NCBI RefSeq assembly: GCF_040581485.1
Contig: NC_090135.1
Span: forward strand, 5,635,001-5,699,000
Source of the DNA: Linepithema humile
Taxonomy: Eukaryota; Arthropoda; Insecta; Hymenoptera; Formicidae
Direction: 5' to 3'
Length of the DNA stretch: 64,000 nucleotides
In this document: positions 1-11,684 of the stretch, in pieces
Layout: every line of letters starts with the position of its first letter
Numbering within the stretch: position 1 is the stretch's first letter
Notes under the pieces: model-generated
Told to the model about the DNA's origin: nothing
What the model saw: the letters and a program-made list of their open reading frames with translations, nothing else
The model's database searches: none
Program-made: the position numbers and the translations under genes

Positions 1-235
1 AGGCTCGGCTTCTTGTGACAGAATGGGTAAACAAAAATTATGCGGCTGCCTTTATAGCAAACTGTCGAGCTAGCCGGGACCAATAGAATTGCTGTCTCGA
101 ACAGAGCGACTATTGGTTAACGCTTATTGCATCTATATTATGATGCGTTGTATAAATGTTGCGCTTGGCGTAGTGGGCCCACACATATAAATTATAAATG
201 CTTAATATAGAATATATATTATTGTAAGTTGGTTT
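1..235. other. unassigned sequence, no gene seen
   Basis: No coding frame or recognised terminus is visible. It is moderately A+T rich and joins the hAT-like arm that follows. Confidence 0.4.
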
Positions 236-426
236 TTAGTCGCAACAGTACTATTGCTATTAAAAAAAAAATAATTTTTAATAAATTTTTTTAACATTAA
301 TCGGATAGCGCCGCTCCTAACGCTCGGCGGCGCTGGCTCTAGCGGCTGCCGCGCGCGCGGTAAAAAGAGGAAAGGAGGCGTATACCACGAGAATCGGCCG
401 AAAAGATGAAATAATTCCGAGCCCTG
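236..426. mobile_element. hAT-type MITE, right arm only (relic)
   Basis: This stretch matches the arms of the complete hAT-type MITE at 6587-7292: the same GC-rich core with CCTAACGCTCGGCGGCGCTGG, the same GGCGTATACCACG segment and the same terminal AATTCCGAGC(C/A)CTG ending at 426. The A/T run at about 260-300 also corresponds to the inner part of that arm. No matching left arm is seen upstream, so it is a truncated copy or its partner lies outside the window. Confidence 0.6.
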
Positions 427-474
427 CCCTATAGTAAGAAAGGATTTGCAAGAAAATTGCAGAAATTATGTATA

Positions 475-930
475 CAGGGTGTCAATTAAGTCCCGGGACG
501 GCTGAATATTTTCTCATGTAAGGTATTTTTGAAAAAGGTCAAGGTTATTTCTGAAGTAATTTTCAACGAGGAATTCAACGGTGACCTTCAATTTGACCTT
601 GAGCTTGACCTTCAAGGTCATTTCAAGGTTAGGTTAGGTTTTTTAAATAGAAACCCCTATTTTTGATTCCAAAATCTAATAGCTGGTGTCAAGAGCTTTT
701 CAAAACACTATAATGAAGTTATTTTTTATTAAGTACTTTTCGAGTTATGAGGCTTGTAAATTACAGTATTTTGACATAAAATACAAAATATCTTGTAAAA
801 CATTCAATTTTTGGGAATCTTACCTTAATACTTTTATGCATAAAATAATGAGACAAATCAATTGGTATAAAGAAAACACATAGTTGCTTTCAACAAAAAA
901 TATGTAGTTTGCAACATGCAACTGCATACT
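475..930. mobile_element. TA-flanked CAGGGTGTC repeat, truncated copy
   Basis: It starts directly after a TA with CAGGGTGTC, the terminus shared by several short repeats in this window. From about 665 to 930 it is closely similar to 28,360-28,625: same order of segments, only scattered differences. The similarity stops at about 930, where LINE sequence begins, so the LINE probably inserted into or truncated this copy. It is non-coding. Membership of a Tc1/mariner-type (TA target) family is inferred from the TA flank. Confidence 0.6.
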
Positions 931-1093
931 CGAGAAAGTCAGTTTAATTTTATTTTCCAGCTATTCACACAACTGATAGCTGCAGTCTCTAATATAAACC
1001 CGTCATTGTATAATCATCTTGTTAATAGACCCCCTCAGCCTTATCCTTCTTGTCAGAATAAAAATTTTTTCAATCCCTACAATAACTCTTACA

Positions 1094-2602
1094 ATGGATA
1101 AATCCTCTTATAACACCATAAAAATTTTCCAATAGAATGCTAGAGGACTGATTTCTAAAAAGGGCGAACTTCTTAAGATTATCAATAAATACGATATTAT
1201 TGCCATCTCTGAGTCCTGGCTAAATCATAACTATCATCTCTATATTCCAGGATTTACGATCTACAGAAGAGATTCATCTCGACATAAATCAAGTGGGCTA
1301 TGTCTCATGATCCGTGATGACATCCAATCTATTGTTGACAAGGAGATTATACATTATGAAGGAGCTTTAGACACTCTTGGCGTTTCTCTTTCAACCACAC
1401 AATCAGTTGCTCATTGTGTCTCTTTACAAGCATCCAGAGACTCGTATTGGATACGATCAATGGAATACGTTTTTTTCTTCTTTTACGAACTTTAAGAATG
1501 TAATAGTTCTGGGTGATTTTAATTCACATAATCTCTCTTGGGGTTGCGCTTTTACCTCCGCAACTGGCAGATCACTGGAGGAAGCAGCATTTGATCATAA
1601 CCTTGCTATTCTTAACAATGGATCGGCTACCAGACTGACATCTCCATTTCAAAATAAAAGTGCTGTTGACCTCACCTTTGTTAATCCAGATCTTATTCCA
1701 GTTTGCTCTTGGCAAATTTTAGAAGACTCCATGAATAGTGATCATTTCCCTATTGTTACTACTGTCAATATTACAATCTTCTACTCCAAAAGATTCTGTC
1801 ATAAAATAGACAGTAACACCACTGATTGGAAAACTTTTAAAGGATACTTTGTTCTCATGGAAGATGAAATTTCAACTAGACTTCACTGTGAGTACTTTGA
1901 TGTCTCTGAACAAATCCATTACCTCTCTACTCACTTCAAGGAGGCAGTCAGTTCAGCTAATGGTAAACCTCTTCATACCAACTCTCAAGCAACCTATCGT
2001 TCAGTTAAAGGCCCCCCACCAGCTCCTTGGTGGAACCTTGACTGTAAATTAGCCGCTTTGGAAAGGAAGACAGCCTTACAAAATTTTAAAAAGTTTTTTT
2101 TCTTCTCAAACTACATCGTTCTCAAAAAGAAAGAAGCCTTAGCCAAAAAAGTATTTCGTAAAGCTAAAAGCGAATCCTAGAGGAAATTCTGCAGTGAAAT
2201 TGAATTTAAAACAGCTCCTGGAAAGATCTGGAAGGTTATTAAATGTTTTAAAAATCGTAATCTCTCCGATATAAACTATTATCCTAACTCTAGCCAAAAA
2301 AATGAGGAACTCAAGGGCATTATCCACTCTTTCTGCCCGGACTCCTGTGCTCTTCCTGCTCCTTTCAAGAATTCAAACTTTTCTTCAGGGGAATGTATAC
2401 TCTCTCGACCAATTTTAATCTCTGAGATTTCGAATGTTATAGCCAGGCTTAATTTACGTTCGTCCCCGGGTATAGATGGCATCAGCTATCGCATAATTTA
2501 TCACTTACCTAACTTCATGCATGACCTAATCTGTAATCTCTTTAATCAAATTTTATCTTCAGGATCTTTTCCTCATGACTGGAAGAAAACCTTGGTTTTT
2601 TA
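1094..2602 (+). pseudogene. LINE ORF2, 5' part: APE endonuclease and start of RT (broken)
   Basis: From the ATG at 1094 the frame gives the start of an ORF2 protein, but a TAG at 1133 interrupts it just before the conserved NARGL segment of the endonuclease. The frame then continues to about 1380, where it shifts to the frame that is open to 2178. Endonuclease hallmarks are present: GDFNSHNLSWG (about 1513-1545) and SDHFPI (about 1738-1755). After the TAG at 2178 the same frame carries on through the linker to the first RT motif, SSPGIDGISY (about 2462-2491), until a frameshift near 2600. Together these lesions rule out a working protein. The neighbouring frame downstream supplies the rest of the RT. 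Confidence 0.85.
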
Positions 2603-4360
2603 ATCCCTAAAGCCACACCGGGTAAATATCGCCCTATATCGCTGACCTCATGTCTTCTTAAAATCATGGAAAAAATCATCGCCTCAAGACTTCATTGGTG
2701 GTGTGAGCATAATAAAATTTTCGCTAAATCTCAATTCGGATTTCGTAAGGGTAAGTCATGTTACGACAACTTAGCACTTCTCTCAACAGAAATTTCTACA
2801 GGTCTTGCTCTGACACAATATACGCCATGTCTTTTCCTCGATATCGAAGGAGCGTTTGATAACCTTCTTCCCAACATCCTAATTCACATCTTAAGGGAGC
2901 TAAAAATTCCGGAGAGACTTTGTAAATTCATTTATAATCTCACCTCCTTTTGCACTCTCTTTTTCAATTTGAACGGAAAATTATCTCAACCATTCTATAC
3001 ATACAAGAGCGCGCCCCAAGGATCAGTACTAAGCCCTCTTCTTTTTAATCTTTATATTAATAATTTACGTAAACAACTATCCAACAACTGTCGCATTCTT
3101 CAATTTGCAGATGACACGGCCATCTATATAACAGGAAATAATATTGAGGAAATACTCTTCAACCTGTCTTTATCTGCAACCAAAGTTGTTAGATACCTTG
3201 AAGACATTGAACTGGAAATCTCCCCTTCCAAATCATCTCTAGTTATCTTCGCCAGGAAAAGGATTGACCCCTTCTTCTGTTCTATTGATGTTAATGGAAG
3301 CCTTATCGACTCGATGGATAGAGCAAAATTTTTGGGAATTTTCTTTGATTACAGATTTACGGGACATTTACATGTTAACTATCTTCATTTCAAAGGTATT
3401 AAATTGCTAAACATACTCCAAATGCTTAGAGGAGTATGGTGGGGAGCTCATCCCTCTGCTTTGTTAAATATCTACAAAATGGTTATACGTGCCTCCTTAG
3501 AATATGGAAACTTCGTCTTTTCCGGTGTCCCTTATAATCTATTTCAAAAACTTGAGCGCATTCAATTTCAGGCTCTAAGACTTGCACTTGGATTTAAGAA
3601 AACCACTCCTAATATTCTGGCTGAGGCATGTGTACTACCTCTATCTACTAGATTCCTGCTTCTTACTAGGAGATACCTCATAAGGGTCTTCTCGCTGAAC
3701 AAACATCCCTTAATCACCAAATTGGAAGACCTTTCTAACATAACTTCTACTCACACCAGACACAACATTTCTAACTCTTTTCTTCTACTCAAGGCTTTTT
3801 ATTACTGTCGTACTTTTAAAAATTGTATCCAATCGGAACCCATGGCTCCTGCTCACTCAATACCTTTTAACGCCTTACTTTGGACGCCTAACATCAGGAT
3901 CACTGATAGATCTAACTTCAGTGAGAACTCTGATTCTAATCAGATCTTTAAAATGATTTACGACAATATAATCAGAGGGAAAAACGTCTTCTATACCGAT
4001 GGATCCAAAAAATCCGATGGCCTTTATGTAGGGCTGGCTGTATATGCCCCTTCTCTAGAACATTCACCTTTTTATAGAATAACATCTTATGCCTCCATAT
4101 TCACTGCCGAAAGCATGGCAATTGACATTGCAATCGATCTTATTATTTCCAACCACTTCAAGAGTTCTGTTATTTTTACTGACTCGCAAAGTATTGTCCG
4201 CTCTGTTGCTAATTGTTCACCACTACACTGCAAAAATGAGCTTGTCATCCGTATTAAAAATAAACTTTACTCCGCACACGAAGAGGGACTGAATATTGAG
4301 CTTATCTGGATTCCCGCTCATATAGAGATAGCAGGCAATGAAATGGCTGATTGCCTTGCA
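2603..4360 (+). pseudogene. LINE ORF2, RT and RNase H part
   Basis: An open stretch in one frame; its first ATG is at 2666, but the frame is open upstream from about 2600 (KYRPISL motif). Counting from 2666, RT motifs are FGFRKG (about 24-29), FLDIEGAFD (57-65), APQGSVLSPLLF (116-127) and the catalytic FADD (147-150). An RNase H domain follows, with TDGS (acidic residue D445), E482 in FTAES, D506 in TDSQS and D562 in GNEMAD, so the full D-E-D-D set is present. The LINE frame ends at about residue 566 (LAKED), where the fold-back insertion begins. The frame happens to run on through the inserted arm to a stop at 4570, giving a false C-terminus. Confidence 0.85.
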
Positions 4361-5317
4361 AAGGAGGATGTTAAATATAGGTCGATTTTGGCCCATGGTG
4401 TGGAACCAAAACTACACATGGTTTCTTATAGATTTCATACCGTAGAATCACGTGGTAAAGTTTGTTTTCCTCTAGACACCGGGGAAAGTACGGAAAAATT
4501 GAAAAAAGACCATGAAAAATGGAATTTCCCGAGCTGGTTGAAGCTTGAAACATTCCTGCAGCAATTTTAAAAAAATAATTTGTCGCTCTTGTCTTTTTGC
4601 AGGGAGGAAGTTCTGAGGCCCTCATATGACATACAAAAAAGACCGATCCGATACATGTGTCGGAAGACACCCTTATACCCGAAAAACCACCCCCAAAATC
4701 ATAAGTGCTTCCGACGCATGTATCGGATCGGTTTCTTTTGCATGTCGTGTGAGAGCCTCGGAACTTTCTTAGTGCAGAAGAAAAAAAACGACAAATTATT
4801 TTTTGCTAGGCGAGAATTTTTTAGGCACTCTGGGGTGGTTTTTTGAGTATAAAGGTGTCTTCCGACACATGTATCAAATCGGTCTTTTTTGAATGTCATG
4901 TGAGGGCCTCAAAACTTCCTCTCTGCAAAAGGAGAAGAGCGACAAATCATTTTTAGCTTGGCAAGAATCGTTTAAGTAATTTTGGGGGTGGTTTTTCGAG
5001 TATAAGGGTATCTTCCGACGCATGTATCGGATCGGTCTTTTTTGTATGTCATGTGAGAGTCTCAGAACTTCCTCTCTGCAAAAGGACAAGAGCGACAAAT
5101 TATTTTTTTAAAATCGCTGCAGGAATGTTCCAAACTTCAACTAGCTCGGGAAATTCCATTTTTCATGGTCTTTTTTAATTTTTTCATACTTTCCCCGGTG
5201 TCTAGAGGAAAACAAACTTTACCACGTGATTCTACGGTATGAAATCTATAAGAAACCATTTGTAGTTTTGGTTCTACACCATGGGCCAAAATCGATCTAT
5301 ATTTAACATCCTCCTTT
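4360..5317. mobile_element. fold-back element inside the LINE RNase H region
   Basis: The two sides are inverted copies of each other: GGAGGATGTTAAATATAGG at 4363-4381 is mirrored at about 5297-5314, and the match continues inward for at least about 340 bp per side (through 4710 and back from about 4975), with roughly 90 percent or better identity by eye. The middle holds further copies of one internal unit (CTTCCGACRCATGTATC, AAGAGCGACAAATNATTTTT) in both orientations, so the element is a palindrome with a repeated core. No open frame of its own. I could not find a convincing target duplication, partly because the outermost bases are themselves palindromic. Confidence 0.8.
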
Positions 5318-5809
5318 AGCCATAAGATATGGCAACAATTTAAATTGCGCCTATTCCTTATTCTGATTTACTACCACTTCAAAGAAAAAGCATACTCAAG
5401 GTTCTTTTCTTTTATTGACCGTTGGAAAAATATAAAAGGTTGTCATTACTTTAAACATTATTTTAGCAGAGCCAAAAAACCTTGGTTCCACTCTTTTCAA
5501 TCTTCTGATCGTAAATTAATCTCTTCCATATCTCGCATAAGAAGTAACCATTATAGCTTAAATGCATCTCTAGCCAGATGTAATATTGTCGACTCTCCGA
5601 GATGTCAATGTGGCTATCAGTCTGAAAATATTGAACATATTCTGTGGAACTGCCCACTTTATAATCCTGCTAGAGCGGCCTTTCACTTGAAATTATTAAA
5701 AGCTGGAATCAATCACCCTTTTTCAACAACTACTCTACTAAAGAACCCAACTATCGAAACCTTACATGCATTTGAAATTTTCCTTAGAATGTCTAACCTC
5801 TACTTTTGA
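5318..5809 (+). pseudogene. LINE ORF2, C-terminal part after the insertion
   Basis: After the fold-back element the LINE coding sequence resumes in a frame that is open from about 5318 to the TGA at 5807. It includes KKPWFHSF, a DRKLIS...RIRSNHYSL segment and a zinc-knuckle-like C-x-C ... H-x3-W-x-C pattern (CQCG ... HILWNC) with the sequence HILWNCPLY. This is the usual C-terminus of RNase H-bearing insect LINEs. The order endonuclease, RT, RNase H, C-terminal knuckle is therefore complete, only interrupted. About 90 bases of 3' UTR follow, up to the TAA-rich tail. Confidence 0.8.
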
Positions 5810-5901
5810 ATCTTTCGCTTCCTTTATCACTCCCTTCCACCGAACCAGATGGTTGTAAGAGGGGAGACCCCTCGGAGCCACGCCATATTAAACTAAACTA
5901 A

Positions 5902-6578
5902 CTCAGCTCAAGGGCCCTAGTAAAAAGCTCGCCTTGAAGCGAGTGAGTGAAGAAAAACTTGCGTCGACGCTCTTTTATACTGCGTTGATCGATTCTCGAT
6001 CGCGAAAGAGCCTCACACCGCCTGCGCAATCTGGTGGTGTATTTGCAGGCTCAGAACTCGGTAGAGGCCCTGCGGCGCGTAGCGGCACCGCGGCGTACTA
6101 GGCCGCTTCAGTGCAGCGGTGTGGCGGTGAGCCGCACATTGCCCGGTATCGGCAATAAATGCTCGATTCGGTAACTCGCGGTAACAGCGGTAACTCGACG
6201 AAATCGGTATCCGGAAATGGGCGCCAGGTGCGTATAATCGTACCGCAGTAACGGTTCAATAAATGACTCGATATGTCCGGCCGCTCCCCGCTCAGTATAT
6301 GGCAGAAGGGCGTAGTTTTTTTATTTCTATTGGAGATTCTGGAGAGGAGAGGCCGTCAGAAAAACACTACGCTTAACAGTAAAAGTTCATAACACTTATT
6401 ATTAAAGAATCATTGAGAATTAACATTGCAGAGCAGGCTTTAGAATCTCTTTAAAAAAGACGGTATCGCACGCAAATCAAACTACTATATTCGCCAAACA
6501 ATGCGTCAAACAGAAAACAATACTCAAAAGGATATTATTCGGAAAACGATAACTAAGAACGAAACTTCAAAAACGATA
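5902..6578. other. GC-richer non-coding block with CGGTAAC/CGATAC repeats (left part)
   Basis: This block stands out in base composition from the A+T-rich surroundings. It carries loosely repeated short motifs: CGGTAACTCG, CGGTATC, CGGTAACAGCGG, then AAACGATACTC-like units towards 6580. No frame with recognisable protein similarity. It was continuous with the block at 7301 before the hAT MITE entered. It could be the regulatory end of an LTR element or a degenerate satellite; neither is proved. Confidence 0.45.
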
Positions 6579-6586
6579 CTCTAGAC

Positions 6587-7292
6587 CAGTGCTCGGAATT
6601 AGTCTGAACATTTCAGCCGATTTCCGTGGTATACGCCTCCTTTCCTCTTCTTACCGCGCGCGCCGCAGCCGCTAGGGCCAGCGCCGCCGAGCGTTAGGAG
6701 CGACACTATCTGATTATGAGTGGGTTCTTCTCCCTATTTATTAAAATTTAAAAAAATGTATTAAAATTTATTAAAAATAAATTTTTTATTTTTAAATTTA
6801 TTAAGTGGAAATATTTCAATAGATTTCTATGTCACCCATGAGGTACTAATACTGACACGTTTTTCAAAAAGTGGTTTTTATCTACATTATTGCATCAATT
6901 GTTCATTCTCATAAAAGGCCAAGAAAATCTAATTAAGAAAATCTCTTTTATATATATTTTTTTTTAAATTAAGAATTTATTTTTATCTTTAGTGGAATAG
7001 GTCTACGGGGGAAACCACTTAAAAAAAAACGCGTCAGCATTAGTATCTCATGGGTGACGTCAAAATCTATTGAAATATTTACACTTAATAAATTTAAAAA
7101 TAAAAAATTTATTTTTAATAAATTTTTTTAAATTTTAATAAATAGGGAGAAGAACCCACTCACAATCAGATAGTGTCGCTCCTAACGCTCGGCGGCGCTG
7201 GCCCTAGCGGCTGCGGCGCGCGCGGTAAGGAGAGGAAAAGAGGCGTATACCACGGAAATCGGCTGAAATGTTCAGACTAATTCCGAGCACTG
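6587..7292. mobile_element. hAT-type MITE with long inverted arms and perfect 8-bp target duplication
   Basis: It begins CAGTGCTCGGAATT and ends with the exact reverse complement, AATTCCGAGCACTG. The arms stay complementary for about 290 bp each, leaving a short A+T-rich centre near 6900-7000. The eight bases CTCTAGAC occur immediately before (6579-6586) and after (7293-7300). An 8-bp duplication and a CAGTG start are hallmarks of the hAT superfamily. There is no transposase frame, so it is non-autonomous. A related arm lies at 236-426. Confidence 0.9.
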
Positions 7293-7300
7293 CTCTAGAC

Positions 7301-8857
7301 GGTATCCAAAAACGATACTCGAGAAACGGTACTCAAAGACAACAGTCGAAAACGGTACTCAAAACAATATTTGGAGCGATACGCAAAAACGACAATCGGC
7401 AACGATACGCAGAACGATACTTAGAATCGGCAATCAAAGCAGTACTCAAAAAGATACTCAGGGAACGATACGCAAAACGGTAGCCGAAAACGTTACGTAC
7501 GACGATATTCAAACACGATAATCGGAACGCAAACGACAATCAGAAACGGCAGTCGGAACGATACGCAAAACAATACTCAAAAAAACGGTACGATAAACGA
7601 TCCGGTAATAGATTTGCCAGATACGCTCCAGTCTCCTCCCAAAACTGCGACCTCCGAGATTTCGCCAAGAAACGACGCTCCAGGACAGGCCCCAAAACGA
7701 TAACACCGAAAGACACGGAGACAGAGGGAGTCCTGCCAGAGACGTCCAATTTCTTTAAAGGCGTGAATACGGAATCTCGCCCAGAAACGACGTTCCAAGG
7801 CCAAATCCGTACTAACGGTAATACATAAATTTCAGTAGCCGACAAAAAGATAATCTCAACGGTAATTTCAATAGAGGCACTCAAGTTTCCGCGACGAGTT
7901 GATTGTTACGCCACCAGGCCGATTTCAAACTCTCGCTGCAAAATGGCACTGCACTCCACGCAAATTCCGCAACTCGAATTCTCTATTAACTTTATCAAAC
8001 GGTATCTTCTCAAAACAACGGTAACATACGGTAACGTCAACAGTAACAGATAACTGATAACTCCGGTAAGACGGAGACGGTAACGATATAAGTCTTTCTA
8101 GGATTACGAGCATTTGGACTGTCGACGGCTCAGCGCCTCGAAGAGGGCTACGGTAACACGGTAACCGGGGCCAGCCAACTTCCGGCTCTTAAGCTCACGG
8201 GAACGGTATCGGCACTTCTCATTTCAATAATTAATACAATCGCGGCATTTTAACGGTAACTGAATTTGCCGGAGGCGTCGGTTTTGACCGGAATTATAAA
8301 AGTATAGCTACCCTGGGTGATGGCCTTACAAAGACGGTATGGCTACGCTCGTCGGGACCCTCTGGTTGGAGCTGCTCCTTCCCGGTTGCTGGCTCGTCGA
8401 ACAGTGATTTCTCTGAGGTCCCCCTGGTTCATGTCGAGCAGTGCTGCAAGATCGAGCATCCTGCAACAGAGCAACATGAGGGGAACGGCCCCCACCATAC
8501 GGGCACTACACAAGCGAGAACCGCACGTTACGCGTCCGTGTGCGCCAGAACTGCCAGTTTTCTCCGGAGAGCTTCATACGCACATAACCGAGACCCGCTG
8601 ACGTCACGTGTCCGTGTGCGCTTGGCTGTCGACTGGTAGAAGTGAACGGACCTATGTCTTGCATCTCCTTCCCACCAAGCCTAGCATCAAACCGGTTTTG
8701 AGACTCGTACGATTTCTTCTGCCAAGCGTTGGCAGCAAAAAAGCTTTCCCGAATTTCGCTCCACGCAACTAAGTCGACTAGCGACGTGTTGCTTTCGCTC
8801 GATGCAATATTTTTTCTGAGATTTACAGTCTTTTATGAAACATATATCATATTCATA
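7301..8857. other. GC-richer non-coding block with CGGTAAC/CGATAC repeats (right part)
   Basis: Up to about 7620 it is built from degenerate units around ACGATACTCAAAA / ACGGTACTC. From about 7800 to 8270 CGGTAAC and its variants recur. The rest (8300-8860) is GC-rich and contains short open frames, the longest 94 codons at 8317-8601, with no family resemblance. I see no protein, RNA or terminal-repeat signal that identifies it. Confidence 0.45.
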
Positions 8858-9051
8858 TTAAGGTAAATGGCCAATGTCCCAATGGCCGGACATGTCCTAG
8901 TATCCGACCACATTAAAAAAAAATATTTACTGTTTATTTGAACAGTTATGAATAAAAATAATAATTATTGTAAAAAAAACTACATTTGACGATTAATTGG
9001 GAAAAAAGTTTTAAAAAATTTAAAATTTTTGTATTAAAAAAAATTTATTAA

Positions 9052-11684
9052 CCCTAATTAGTCACACGGGGTGGATTTCACCCCAGCCTTTTTTTGATCT
9101 GGAATACGGCCCATTAAATTCGAGAAAATGGGACTTGTTCCGCCATCTACCGGTAGTTTGAACCATTAACTACAGATTCAGGTAGGTATTATTTGAATTG
9201 ACTCTTTCATGCTTTTCTGACAGCTATCCGAGCGGAGCATTTAAAATTGTGGGGTGAATAACACCCCGGTGTGACTAGTACGTCAAAATTTTGATTTTTA
9301 CAGCAATTTTTTTTTTTCTTTTTTTTTTGGTGCAACATCAAATTGTAAGTATATAATTAATGATTCTAAAAGTTAGAATTATCAAAAAAATTTTTATATC
9401 GTTATTTTATCGATTTTTAGATGGCTTACAATTTACGTGCTCGAACTATTCGAGAGCAGTTGTTCGAGGAAGTCGAGGAGTCACCTCCTATCGGAGGTGA
9501 AGACTCAGATGAAGAGGATCATGTTTCGGAGCAATCGGAATATTCCGAAGAAGAAAGTGAGGAGCTCGACTCCGACTTGAAAAATTGTGCGTTGAACAGG
9601 AGACTATTGCAGTCGCGGGCCCGTGGGCGGCCGGCAACAGTTTTGAGGGGCGTCAACGGTTTCAAGTGGTCAACACAATGCTCATCTCGTTTTTCAGGCC
9701 GGCTCAGCGACAGTGTACCAGTTTTTATTCCTGGGCCAATCAACACCAACGCCTCGACAGTCGAGGAATATTGGGATTTGCTGATAAACAATAAAATGAT
9801 TGAATTGATTGTTGAGCATACAAATAAAAAAATTGAAGATGTCTGCGCTAAGGATATGGTTGCTGACAAAGACATACAGACGTACTATCACTTGACTGAT
9901 GTTGCGAAAATAACAGCATATATGGGAATGCTCTATTACAGCGGATTATGGAAACAGTCATCACTCAATTATGAGCGGCTCTGGGACAGAAGCAACGGTA
10001 CGACTGTATACAGATGCGTTATGTCTCGAGCAAGATTTATGTTTCTGTCGGCATGTCTGCGATTTGATAAAAAAAATATTAGAGATAATGCGGACAAATT
10101 CGCTCCAATTCGCAAATTATGGGACAGCTTTATAAACAATTGCCAGCAGTATTATAAGCCCCACAATAACTGCACTGTCGACGAGCAGCTTCTCGGTTTT
10201 CGAGGCAGATGCTCGTTCCGCATGTACATTAAGTCGAAGCCCGATAAATATGGCTTGAAAATAGTCAGCTTGAACGACGCATCTACATCTTATATGTACA
10301 ACGCTATGCCTTATTTAGGGAAAACGACGACGCCTGCCAATGAGTCTGTGTCTGAGTATTTTTTCAAAGAAATAACAACACCGATTCACGGCTCTGGGCG
10401 CAACATTACTTGCGACAATTGATTCACCTCTATTCCACTTGTTCAACGGATGCTTGAGGCACCTATAAACTTACGCATTACCGGAACGATACGCAAGAAC
10501 AAGCGCGAAATTCCGCAAGAGATGAAAGTTGCTGAGAAACAAACTCCGGTAACCAAGTACTGTTTTGCAAAAGATCTCACGCTGCTGTCATACAATCCCA
10601 AAAAAAATAAAGTTGTGTTATTAGTAACCTCTTATTTGCACGGTAGTACCCGGAAAATTGATGGAAAACCCAAAATTATTGATTATTACAATAAAAATAA
10701 AGGCGGAACAGACTGTTTTAACAAGCTATGCCACTCATTTACCGTCAGCCGAAAGACGAATAGGTGGCCTATGCGTGTGTTTTTTGGCATTTTGGACCAG
10801 GCAGCAGTAAATGCGCGAATTTTACTAAAATGTAAAAATAATATTCATGGCATCGCAGAAAAAGTTACACAGGAAGCGTGCCTTCACCAACTATACTTGC
10901 ATCTGACCAAGGCCCATTTGCGAGAAAGGTACACCACTGTAACAATCCGAAAGGAAATAAGAATTGGCATTGCAAATATTTTAGCGTCAAGAGATTTGCC
11001 AACGACCACCGAAGACCGCCCGAAACTAAAAAAGCATAAACGGTGTTAAGTGTGCCCCAGAAGGATCGATAAAAAAACATTTCTTGAGTGTCCGAGCTGC
11101 AAGCGACCAATGTGCGATAAACATTGCACATATTTATGTGTTGAATGCACGGGCATTGAATAATTATAAATGATATATTTACTCTTTTTTTACATTATTA
11201 TATTTTTTTTATAATTTTTATGTTAATTTTATGTTAATGTTATTTTTTCAAAATAAACAAAGATTCTTCCATGAATTCATGGGTATCATTCTTTCGTCAA
11301 AAATCCTAACTTTATTCGGCAAAATAAATATACTTTTTGGAAAGACCATAAAAGTAATAATATCTGTCTGAAAGCATGTCATTTTAGGTTTATAAAACCA
11401 TTTTTTTTTTATAGGTTAAAAATAAAAAAAGTTATAACAATTTTTGTGAAAAAAGTCATTTTCAAAACGGTTTTTTTTTCAACATTTTTTTTGCATATGT
11501 AAAATTAAATTACTTATATATGTATAATAGACATGCTCTTGTAAAAAAGGGTCAAAACTTATCTCAGTATATTTTTTTTTTTTTTTTTGCATTTTACAAT
11601 AATTTATTGCAGTGCAAAGGTGCGGGGATGGATTTCACCTAGTATGACTATTACGTCATTTTTTGGAAGTGTGACTGAAGAGGG
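9052..11684 (+). mobile_element. piggyBac transposon, full-length, inactivated
   Basis: TTAA at 9048-9051 and 11,685-11,688 flanks a 2,633-bp element. Its ends are CCCTAATTAGTCACAC and, inverted, CCCTCTTCAGTCACAC: a 16-bp terminal repeat with three differences. A subterminal GGGGTGGATTTCACC motif recurs near both ends. It carries one transposase gene and sits inside the larger TTAA element. Confidence 0.92.
9421..11163 (+). pseudogene. piggyBac transposase with two nonsense codons
   Basis: Starting at the ATG at 9421, a single frame of 580 codons contains a whole piggyBac transposase. An acidic N-terminus (about 15-60) is followed by the DDE_Tnp_1_7 catalytic region and a C-terminal cysteine-rich zinc-binding domain (CPSCKRPMCDKHC, about 560-572). 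The catalytic aspartates fall at D254 (VDEQL), D332 (CDN) and D431 (GGTD), the family's order and spacing. Two stops break it: TGA at 10,420, where the family has tryptophan after CDN (TGG to TGA), and TAA at 11,047, just before the cysteine-rich tail. No frameshift is seen, so inactivation looks fairly recent. Role: cut-and-paste transposition at TTAA in the nucleus. Confidence 0.92.

Larger units (their letters stand above)
931..5901 (+). mobile_element. non-LTR retrotransposon (LINE) with RNase H, I-clade-like, 5' truncated and broken
   Basis: The element runs from the tail of an ORF1-like frame (to about 1100) through endonuclease, reverse transcriptase and RNase H to a short 3' tail ending in repeated TAAAC/TAA units near 5901. 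An APE-type endonuclease plus an RNase H domain after the RT, and a TAA-like tail, fit the I clade (I/Nimb type). R1/LOA-type relatives remain possible. It is inactive: in-frame stops near 1133 and 2178, frameshifts near 1380 and 2600, and a 958-bp fold-back insertion inside the RNase H end. No target site duplication was identified. Confidence 0.85.

Noticed and set aside
625..645. TTAGGTTAGG, resembling the insect telomere repeat
   Set aside because: Only two units, within a dispersed repeat; not a telomeric array.
8317..8601. A 94-codon frame in the GC-rich block
   Set aside because: Arginine- and serine-rich composition expected from GC-rich non-coding DNA; no motif or neighbour supports it.
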